From Elusimicrobiota bacterium (lineage in GTDB: Bacteria; CG03): 10,377 bases of DNA. Within the stretch, counting starts at the first letter, position 1. Each line of letters opens with the position of its first letter. The notes under the pieces are model-generated. The model made no database searches. It worked only from the letters and a program-made list of their open reading frames with translations, and had not been told where the DNA came from. This document shows, piece after piece, positions 1-7,600 of this stretch. The DNA lies in NCBI GenBank assembly GCA_021161625.1, contig JAGHAG010000111.1, positions 1-10,377 on the forward strand, written 5' to 3'. A program made the position numbers and the translations under genes.

Positions 1-5
1 CTGTT

Positions 6-28
6 TCTCCCCCCTCTTAGGGGGGAGA
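6..28. repeat. C/G-rich perfect hairpin at the window edge
   Basis: TCTCCCCCC (6-14), loop TCTTA, GGGGGGAGA (20-28) form a perfect 9-bp stem. A further G-run, TAGGGGGGT, follows at 34-42. The element may continue beyond the window. It has no U-run, so a termination role is uncertain. Confidence 0.55.
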
Positions 29-63
29 TTAAGTAGGGGGGTCTCACCTTTTTCACTTTTCTA

Positions 64-127
64 CTTGTCATCTTGTCTCCATATCTCCATATCACTTTAT
101 CACCTTGTCACTTAGTCACCCTGTCAC
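64..127. repeat. Eight-unit tandem octamer repeat array
   Basis: Exactly eight 8-bp units with no indels. On the plus strand the first four are cttgtcat, cttgtctc, catatctc, catatcac; then tttatcac, cttgtcac, ttagtcac, cctgtcac. Most units end in TCAC or TCTC, giving a rough consensus CTTGTCAC. The array is non-coding and lies downstream of the scaffold gene. It resembles, in kind, the short tandemly repeated sequences seen in some bacterial genomes, although classic cyanobacterial ones are heptamers. Confidence 0.85.
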
Positions 128-128
128 T

Positions 129-158
129 TTTACAGCAGACCAAGGGTCTGCGGCTACA
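129..158. repeat. Small hairpin followed by GGCTACA
   Basis: GCAGACC (135-141), loop AAG, GGTCTGC (145-151) form a perfect 7-bp stem, followed by GGCTACA. This combination resembles small interspersed palindromes I associate with draft genomes of uncultivated bacteria. No U-run follows on either strand, so it is not a canonical terminator. Confidence 0.5.
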
Positions 159-160
159 TT

Positions 161-271
161 GCGAGTGGTTTCTGCTGGCAGGGCTCTGGGAGCGAGGAAC
201 TTGACCCCAGTCCGCAGCGGACGGAGAGCGAGCCATCTCACGCGAGCGTCCCTGACAGCAGAACCACGAGC
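161..271. repeat. GC-rich imperfect inverted repeat (palindromic element)
   Basis: Arms at 161-183 and 250-271 pair over almost their whole length (CTGCTGGCAGGG against CCCTGACAGCAG, and GTGG against CCAC), with one bulge and about three mismatches. An inner hairpin GTCCG-CAG-CGGAC sits at 210-222. The segment is far more GC-rich than the surrounding DNA and stops 3 bp short of the scaffold's stop codon. It could be a MITE/REP-like mobile palindrome, a structured RNA or a processing or termination structure. No T-run follows either end, so a classic Rho-independent terminator is unlikely. Confidence 0.65.
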
Positions 272-274
272 ACC

Positions 275-3200
275 TCATCTTATCAATCCAATTTTCCCTT
301 TCCTGTTTCCAGATGGTGATGTTATGAGATAAATGTAAATCCCGCTGGATACCTTCTTTTCATTTGAAGAAGTGCCATCCCATGAAGCAGAATGAAGTAT
401 CTGATTTACTGAAAGTTCTTTTACAAAATTACCGCTTAAATCAAAAATTTTGACCTGAGAATTATCAGCAAGTTTTTCAAAATTGCAGACCTCACCATCT
501 TCAGGATAAAAGGGATTTGGATAGATAACTGTCTTGCTTAAAGATGTGTTTGAATAGAGTTTTCCGAGAATGGTGTATGTTGAAAAATGAGTCACCTCAC
601 ACCTCACAACTTTGCTGGAAGTATCAACCTCATTTAAAGTTCCATCATTAACCTCAAGCCAGTTTCCTGAAACAAGACGGTACACCTTCAAAGAACTTAC
701 ATCCACACCCTTTTCATCAACAATTCCATCCTCGTTTTCATCTGTGTAAGGAATTGAGATTTCCACATTTTTAAGAAAATTTCCTGTGTATTCACAATCT
801 TCTTCATCAATAACTCCATCTGAATTTGAATCCTCCCTCATAACAAAGACATAAGATTCATTCAGCACCTCGCTCAAGCCCGAAGGAACAATGGCACTTG
901 CTTTTGTCTTTGAAACAAAAACTTTTCTCTCACCTGAAAAACTTCCTGCAGGAAAATTCAAAACCGCACCTTCCCCTGAAACAATTGCCCGGGTGGAGGA
1001 TGACATTGCTGTTGTAAATTCCCATTCATACCTCAGACCATCTGATGAAGTTGCTTCTAAAGGATTTCCTGCCTCATCCTGTGCCCCAAAAGTGCCTATG
1101 TTTATGACAACCTTGTAATCTGTATTTGGAGAGAGTTTTGTTCCTGAAGGCAGTTGATATGTAAGTTCCTTTTTGTCTGAACTCCATATAAAAGTTCCCC
1201 CTTTTATAACTTCATTCGTATCTTCTCTTACAAGGGTAAAGTTGTACTCCACAGATTGGGTATTCATTGCTTTTGAAAAAACAAGTTTAAGCCCGTTTGA
1301 TGTACTTTTTGAAACCCCGAAGTCAGAAAGAATTGCTTTTTTCTTAGTTTCTTCAGAAACTGAAAGACCACCAATAATTCGCGGCACTTCATTTGTAAGA
1401 ATAAAAGAGGCATTTGTTATGTCAAATGACCAGTTTACTCCATCAAAAATTGCAATTTTTAAAAGTCCGGCTGTTGCCTCTGAAAATTGCCTTGTATCCC
1501 ACAGATAGGAAGTTATACTCTCGGTTGTTTTGTAAACTTCAACCCAGGTTGATGTGTCTCCTGAACTTGAATACCAGATGGTTGTTGCTTTTATCAAATC
1601 TCCATCAGGGTCAAGAGTGAGCCAGAAAATAGAATAATCCTGCCCCAGTGTTTCTCCACCATTTGGTGAGGTAACAACAACCTGTGGTGAATTGTTTGAG
1701 GAAGGTAAGGCAATTGTAAAAGGTTCATCGCTTCTTTGAGATGTTGAAACACTGCCATCACTTGCAGTAATTTTTACAAGATAGTTGCTACCTGCCTGAA
1801 GAGAAGAAATATCCCATATATAAGAAGAAGTATTTGAAAGACCGCTTGCAATTGTGTTGTATGTGGTTCCGCCGTCATCTGAGTATTCAAGGGTTATTGT
1901 GAGTTCATCTCCATCTGAATCAGTTGCATTCCACACAATCAGAGCCTTTTTGGAAAGCATCTCTCCTCCAACAGGTGAAATAAGTGTTACCTCAGGTGCC
2001 TTATTTCCTGAACCATTGTAAATTGTAAATGAAGCATCGCTTAAATCTGAAGAATACTGAGTGCCATCATAAACAGTTATGCGAATCCAGTAATTTCCAT
2101 CTGAAACTGAGGTTGTATCCCATGAATAAGAACCTGTGTTTGATATGTTTGAGGCAATTTTGTAATAGGTTGTTTTGTCAGATGTATATTCCAGAGTCAC
2201 AAGAAGGTCTGCTCCTTCTGTATCAGAAGCAGTCCACTTTATTGTGTAACTTCCTGAAACTGACTCTCCCCCATTTGGAGAAGTTAATGTAACAGAAGCA
2301 GGAAAATTCTCACCTGTTCCCAGTGTCAGAGAAAGAGAAACAGGCTGAAATTCAATTTCGCTGAGAGATGAATCCCTCATCTTTGTTGTGTTTTTAAATG
2401 CAAGGGTTGTTATTCCAGATGTTTTTGCCCTGAATGAAATTTTTGCAAGTGTGCCTGAACCTGAAGAACCACTGACATTGCCAAGTTTTGTGAGACCTGT
2501 GTTTAAGTATCCTGAAGAAGAAAAATCTTTACTCAGACAAACAACATTACTTCCAAGAAAACTTCCAGTTGACACGCTCAAAACTTCAAGAAGAGAAGAA
2601 GAATAATCTATGTTGATGTTTGCACCATAAACATCAGAACTGTTTGAAACTTCAACATTAACATCAAAAACCGTGCCTGTTGATATTGTTGTGCTGGCTG
2701 CTGTGAGTTTCAATTGTGGAAGAGAAGAACCATTTGCAATTGTAAAGGCTTGTGAAATGTCAAAAGAAGAAAGCGTCCCATCTGTTGCTACAATTTTCAA
2801 AACATAATTTGTCCCATCCGAATAACCTGCGGTGTTAAAAGAATAAGAACCTGAATTTGAAATCTCTGAATCAATTGCTGTAAAGTTCAGTCCTCCATCA
2901 CTACTAAGATATAGATTTAATGTAACTGTGTCATTGTCAGGGTCTGAAGCACTCCAGGTAATATCCACAATACCTGAGAGGGTTTCTCCGCCTTTGGGGT
3001 ATGTCAGAGAAATAACAGGTGCTGCATTTGTCCCGCTATTTGAAATTGAAAAAACTCCTGACTCATCAGAAACAGAATTTTCTCCATCATCTGCAGTAAC
3101 CTCTATTTTGTAATTTGAACCATTGTCAAGTGCTGTTGTATCCCATGAATAAGAACCTGCCCCTGCTGTCTGGGAACTTAAAGTAGTGATTTCATTCCAG

Positions 3201-4648
3201 TTTGAACCTCCATCAGAAGAATACTCAATTTTTATATCCAGCAGGTCGCCTTCAGGGTCATCCGAAACCCATGTAATTGTCTGGTTTCCTGAAAGTGTCT
3301 CACCGCCCTCAGGATAGGTTAAAGTGATTGATGGAGCAAGATTCTGAGTGGAATTTCTCACCTCAAAATCAGATGAGGAAACATCACTTGAGGAAAGAGA
3401 GCCATCTGTTGCCACAAGTTTTATTCTGTAATTTGCGCCATCTGAAACAGAAGTCGTATCCCATATATATGAACCGTCATTGGTCTCACCTGAGGATATA
3501 AGGGTGAAATTTGTACCTGAATCTGAGGAATAATAAATATCTACTGTTACTGTATCCCCGTCGGAGTCAGTTGCAGTCCACTTTATTTCATAATTCCCAC
3601 TTACCTGCTCATCTCCATCAGGCTGAGTTAAAGAAATTGCAGGGGGATTATTTGCGTTTTGAATTTCAAAAACCTTGTCTGACTGATCAGAAGAAGTTAA
3701 ATAACCATCTGTTGCTTGAACCTTTATTAGATACTGTGCCCCATCAGAAACTTTTGTTGTGTCCCATGCATATAAGCCATCATTCGCCTCATCCCTTGAA
3801 ATCAAATTCCAGCTTGTACCCCCGTCTGCTGAATAGTAAATGTCAACTGTTACAGTATCACCATCAGGGTCCGAAGCAGACCAGTTTATATTTGTTGTTC
3901 CTGAAATAAGTTCATCTCCATTTGGGAAAGAAAGAGTTATTACCGGAGCGTTGTTTATGGTATTTATTGTAAATTGATTGTTTCCCTCTGTGCCAACTTT
4001 GTCATCAAGGTTTCTCGGGTCATTGAGCCACTGAGAATCAACATAGAATTTATATTCATAAGTAACAGGCAGATGATAATTCAGGGTGAGTGTTATTGTC
4101 CAGTTTCCTGAACCATCATTTTTAAAAAGATAACCATTTGTTGTGCTCCATCCAGCATCACCTGAATCGTATGTCCCCTCAAAAACTCCATCAGAAATTT
4201 TTGTAAGAGAAAAAGTTCCCTCAAGTTGAACGGTTGTCGCTGTTTCGTTTTTATATTTTAAAATAATCGTTTTTCCATCAGGAACACAGTATCCATAATT
4301 TGCCCCGCCATTTGAATCCCATGCAATCTCTGTGCCATTATTTTCATACTTTGCATCCAGAATTGTAAGGTAATACTCAACATAGGTGCCTGCACTCTGT
4401 GCTGGAATTTCAAATGAAACATCAGGATAATTCCATGTTGCATAAACATAGTTTTTTCCTGCCCAGTCATCTGTTGTATAAACAAGATATGCTTCCTCCC
4501 CTGTTACCGTACTTACTGTTGCATTTACCGTAACAGAGGTGCCTGTGTCTATAAGAATTGTTTTAGGGCTCTGTGATGAAAATGTGATTGAGGCACCATA
4601 AACTTTAAAACAGAAAACAAAAAACAAAAATAAAACTTTTTTATTCAT
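275..4648 (-). CDS. Secreted modular scaffold-like protein: starch-binding-like modules, 7 Ig repeats, one cohesin, FlgD-like C-terminus
   Basis: Protein of 1457 residues, probably exported and surface-associated. Residues 1-19 form a signal peptide (MNKK, a Phe/Leu-rich core, likely cleavage after VYGA). Residues 20-120 are a beta-rich carbohydrate-binding-like module. Residues 124-229 resemble a CBM48/glycogen-binding domain (GNWTITLTL, then YEYKFYVDSQWLNDP). Ig-like repeats lie at 233-331, 334-432, 437-537, 542-639, 782-878, 884-980 and 986-1086, with the signatures PxGGExLSG, DxDGD and SYxWDTT. Residues 643-779 read as a cohesin: a conserved Val-rich start, YSSSLLEVLSV, then GTLAKISFRAK. 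Residues 1087-1215 resemble a SbsA-type Ig domain. Residues 1218-1360 carry two calcium-type loops (DSNSDGVIDEED, DENEDGIVDE). Residues 1370-1457 are a FlgD_ig/T9SS-like domain (YPNPF, SGIYIYLI). The ATG at 4648 is preferred because it has GAAGGGGGAA just upstream and begins the signal peptide; an in-frame ATG at 4699 lies within an octamer repeat. The gene is 51 nt after the dockerin-bearing enzyme gene. No catalytic domain is recognised. The scaffold role is inferred. Confidence 0.88.
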   Translation of the reverse strand: MNKKVLFLFFVFCFKVYGASITFSSQSPKTILIDTGTSVTVNATVSTVTGEEAYLVYTTDDWAGKNYVYATWNYPDVSFEIPAQSAGTYVEYYLTILDAKYENNGTEIAWDSNGGANYGYCVPDGKTIILKYKNETATTVQLEGTFSLTKISDGVFEGTYDSGDAGWSTTNGYLFKNDGSGNWTITLTLNYHLPVTYEYKFYVDSQWLNDPRNLDDKVGTEGNNQFTINTINNAPVITLSFPNGDELISGTTNINWSASDPDGDTVTVDIYYSADGGTSWNLISRDEANDGLYAWDTTKVSDGAQYLIKVQATDGYLTSSDQSDKVFEIQNANNPPAISLTQPDGDEQVSGNYEIKWTATDSDGDTVTVDIYYSSDSGTNFTLISSGETNDGSYIWDTTSVSDGANYRIKLVATDGSLSSSDVSSSDFEVRNSTQNLAPSITLTYPEGGETLSGNQTITWVSDDPEGDLLDIKIEYSSDGGSNWNEITTLSSQTAGAGSYSWDTTALDNGSNYKIEVTADDGENSVSDESGVFSISNSGTNAAPVISLTYPKGGETLSGIVDITWSASDPDNDTVTLNLYLSSDGGLNFTAIDSEISNSGSYSFNTAGYSDGTNYVLKIVATDGTLSSFDISQAFTIANGSSLPQLKLTAASTTISTGTVFDVNVEVSNSSDVYGANINIDYSSSLLEVLSVSTGSFLGSNVVCLSKDFSSSGYLNTGLTKLGNVSGSSGSGTLAKISFRAKTSGITTLAFKNTTKMRDSSLSEIEFQPVSLSLTLGTGENFPASVTLTSPNGGESVSGSYTIKWTASDTEGADLLVTLEYTSDKTTYYKIASNISNTGSYSWDTTSVSDGNYWIRITVYDGTQYSSDLSDASFTIYNGSGNKAPEVTLISPVGGEMLSKKALIVWNATDSDGDELTITLEYSDDGGTTYNTIASGLSNTSSYIWDISSLQAGSNYLVKITASDGSVSTSQRSDEPFTIALPSSNNSPQVVVTSPNGGETLGQDYSIFWLTLDPDGDLIKATTIWYSSSGDTSTWVEVYKTTESITSYLWDTRQFSEATAGLLKIAIFDGVNWSFDITNASFILTNEVPRIIGGLSVSEETKKKAILSDFGVSKSTSNGLKLVFSKAMNTQSVEYNFTLVREDTNEVIKGGTFIWSSDKKELTYQLPSGTKLSPNTDYKVVINIGTFGAQDEAGNPLEATSSDGLRYEWEFTTAMSSSTRAIVSGEGAVLNFPAGSFSGERKVFVSKTKASAIVPSGLSEVLNESYVFVMREDSNSDGVIDEEDCEYTGNFLKNVEISIPYTDENEDGIVDEKGVDVSSLKVYRLVSGNWLEVNDGTLNEVDTSSKVVRCEVTHFSTYTILGKLYSNTSLSKTVIYPNPFYPEDGEVCNFEKLADNSQVKIFDLSGNFVKELSVNQILHSASWDGTSSNEKKVSSGIYIYLITSPSGNRKGKIGLIR
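2729..3952 (-). repeat. Four tandem Ig-like repeats within the scaffold gene
   Basis: Four consecutive units of about 300 bp (residues 233-640) share PxGGExLSG, DxDGD, YSSDGG, SYxWDTT and SDGxxYxIKxxATDG. The first two are most alike (both have GDTVTVDIYYS and VSDGA), which suggests the most recent duplication. Three further copies of the family lie after the cohesin, at about 1391-2305. Confidence 0.8.
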
Positions 4649-4660
4649 ACTTCCCCCTTC
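4649..4660 (-). promoter_or_regulatory. Ribosome binding site fixing the scaffold start at 4648
   Basis: Minus-strand GAAGGGGGAAGT immediately precedes ATG 4648. The purine-rich GGGGG run, also used before the regulator gene, lies 4 nt from the start codon. It favours ATG 4648 over the in-frame ATG at 4699, which directly follows the enzyme's TAA. Confidence 0.7.
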
Positions 4661-4667
4661 TGCTTTC

Positions 4668-4699
4668 CTTGTCTCCATATCACTTTGTTTTCTTGTCAT
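4668..4699. repeat. Four-unit octamer repeat in the enzyme-scaffold spacer
   Basis: Four consecutive 8-bp units read on the plus strand: cttgtctc, catatcac, tttgtttt, cttgtcat. It fills most of the 51-bp spacer directly after the enzyme's stop codon. The same units occur in the larger array at 64-127. It creates the spurious in-frame ATG at 4699 before the scaffold gene. Confidence 0.7.
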
Positions 4700-7600
4700 T
4701 TAATTCTTCTTTCCATAATTTGCCTTTAAAATCTGTAAATCAAGAGAATCAATCTTGCCATCAGAATTTAAATCCGCCCTGCTGTTCCATCTTGAAGAAC
4801 TCTGGGTGCTTCCATAGGAATAACCAAAAAGCATCAAATCCTCTCCATCCACAATCCCATCTCTGTTTATGTCTCCTGAAAGTGTTGTGGTTGAATTTGA
4901 TACTGAAAATTTATCTGACTTTGCCTCTGCTGAAAGCGAACCATCACTCGCAATAACCTTTAAATAATAAGCCCCGTCAGAAACCTCAGTGGTATCCCAG
5001 AAATAATATCCCATGTTAAGAGAATTTGAAATTAAATCCTGCCAGTTTGTATTATCCGTTGAAATTTTTATGGTAATATATAGTTCATCACCATCAATAT
5101 CTTCTGCACAATAGCAAATTTCAACTGTGCCATTTAAAATTTCACCGCCCTGAGGATGGGAAAGGGAAATAGTTGGTGCAGAATTTGGTGAGGTATTGTT
5201 AACTGTAACCTGTATTTCCTTAAAATTAGAGAAGCCGTCTGTATTTGTTGCAGAAACTTTTATTTTGTGAAGCGTACCATCTGAAATTGAGGATGTGTTC
5301 CAGACATAGGTAAATGGTGATGCTGTAAAAGAAGAAACAAAAACCCCATCAATGTAAAATGTGACTGATGAAATTCCCACAGAATCAAAAACCTGTGCTG
5401 AAATCTGAACTTCTCCAGAGACAGTTTCTCCATCCTGCGGAGAGATTATTGATATTGAAGGGATTGTTGAGGTGGGATTTGAAATTGAAAAAATTCCACT
5501 CAAAACAGAACTTGAATTAACACCATCATAAGCAGTGAGTTTAAAAATATAACTGCTTCCATTTTCAAATCCTGTTGAGTCAAAGAGATACTTTCCTGAA
5601 TTGTCCGCACTTGAAACAAGAAGCAAGAAATTGTTTCCTGTATCTGAACTTATTTCTATTTTTATTTTCAGCAAATCTCCATCTTCATCTGTTGCATACC
5701 ATTTAAGTTCGCAGGTGCCTGATACAACTCCTCCGGAGATAGGGGTTAAAACAGTTATCTCAGGGGTATCGTTTATGTTATTGACCTTTGCTTTTACAGA
5801 GGGAGATTCACCATAATTTGAGACACTGTCAAATGCAACTGCAAAAATTGTGTGATAACCTTCAGAGGAAGAAGTTGTATCCCAGTTATAGGAATAAGGG
5901 GCTAAAGTGTCAGTTGAAACACAGACATCATCTATATAAAAAAGCACTTTTTCAACACCAACATCATCTTCTGCCTGTGCTGAAATTGTGTAAGTGCCTG
6001 AGATAACCTCTCCATTTTGTGGTGCTGTTATCAAACAGGATGGAATTTCAGAAGGCGTTGAAATTATAATTTTCTGGTCAGGGGATGACCATGTGTCATC
6101 TGAATAATGAAAAACAAAATCCACCTCTGAAACTGTCTGTGTTGAACTGTTAAAAGGACCTATTTCAATATAGTAATAAGTTGAAGCAGCAACCAGTGGT
6201 GTTTCAACTGCTTTTCCATCGCCCCACTCAAATGTACCTTCAGGCCAGTAAACACTTGCAGGTAAATTCCAGTTATTCACTCCCCAGTGCAGATGCCCGT
6301 CTTTATCTGAGCGGATTGTGATTATGTCATTTTTTGTCGGATTTTCAGGATTCCAGATTCCTGAGCCATCTCCAGCAGAAGCACCTGAACCTGAACCAAC
6401 CCACACATGCTGAATTGGACTTTTTGCAACATTTCCATTTTTATCAGTTGCTTCAACATAATAATCAACAAGTTTGTTTGAAATTCCTGAGATTTTCGCC
6501 CAGTATCTTTTTGGAAGGTATTTTGGTCTTACATCAGGATTTGTATCTGTCACATCCGTGCCATCAAGGAACAGCTTAAACTCCCAGTCGCCTGAAGACA
6601 TTTCAATTTCCTGCCATCCATTTACAGCAGACCCCCCTGAATAAAGATAATTGTCAGGATAAACAGGTGTTTGATTTGAACCTGTTGCAGTTCTGTATTT
6701 TAGTTTTACAGAGGTTAAGCCCGAAGCATCATAAACAAAAGTATATACATAAAAATCAGGAGAATATGTCCATGTTTTATAACCATAGGCACAACCGAAG
6801 TTGAGTTCACCAGGATTGTATGGAAATCTCTGCGGAATCCAGATTGTGGGCTTGACTGTTTCAGGAGTTGTGATTTCTCCTGAACCAATGACACTATCTG
6901 CATAATCTGCTGCTTTATTTCCTGCAACAACAGGAAGCCATGAAAAATCCGAGGATGTGCCATAATAAATGTGTCCTGAATCAAGCCATCCAAGAAGATA
7001 GTGCCATGCGTATTCAACGCTATTTGCTCCATTTTGAGGATATAGAATTTTGTTTATATCAGGTGTCCCTGATAAACTTTCAGCAGTTAAAACCCTGTTT
7101 GTAAGAGCAATGAGAATCCCCCAGTATTGAGAATTGTCATCCCATGAAGTGGGGTCAAATGTGGGAGCATTGTCAGGCAAACCCGATGAGTCAATCCATG
7201 GCCAGTTCCAGTTAGAAAATGTGGGAGAGCCAAAATCTCCATCAGCATTAACCCATGGTCCATCTTCAACATGCACAATGTCATTCGGGTCAGGTGGAAA
7301 TGCATCAAGATAATCCTGAACCTGCGAAACAGTATATCCCTTGGCTGCTGCACCATCTGCTTTCTGAGGAGTGTTTGTCATGTATGAATCATAACCCCCG
7401 CCCCATGCATTGTCTCCGTCGTGAGCAAGAATTACAAGAGGTGGCTGGGCTGGGTCTCCGTAATAAGCAATTTCGTCAAATAAATCAACAGGAAATGTTT
7501 GATACCCATCAACATATCCCTCGTAATCTGCTGCTGGGACAACAATAACCTTTGACTCTGAGCCTGTTTCAGGGTCAATGTAGCGTGCATAATGCGGACG

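Noticed and set aside
135..151. Rho-independent terminator for the operon
   Set aside because: The stem is perfect, but no run of T follows it on the minus strand, nor on the plus strand.
105..332. Plus-strand 75-codon ORF over the palindromic island
   Set aside because: Runs through the repeats and into the scaffold gene on the opposite strand; the GC-rich palindrome simply lacks stops.
714..832. Second dockerin in the scaffold (DSNSDGVIDEED and DENEDGIVDE, 30 residues apart)
   Set aside because: The stretch between the loops is beta-like rather than helical, and the whole fits a beta domain with calcium loops found before FlgD-like tails. A dockerin needs F-helices after each loop.
4649..4699. 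Extended scaffold start at ATG 4699, directly after the enzyme stop
   Set aside because: The extra 17 residues are encoded by the octamer repeat. The signal peptide and strong ribosome binding site both point to ATG 4648.
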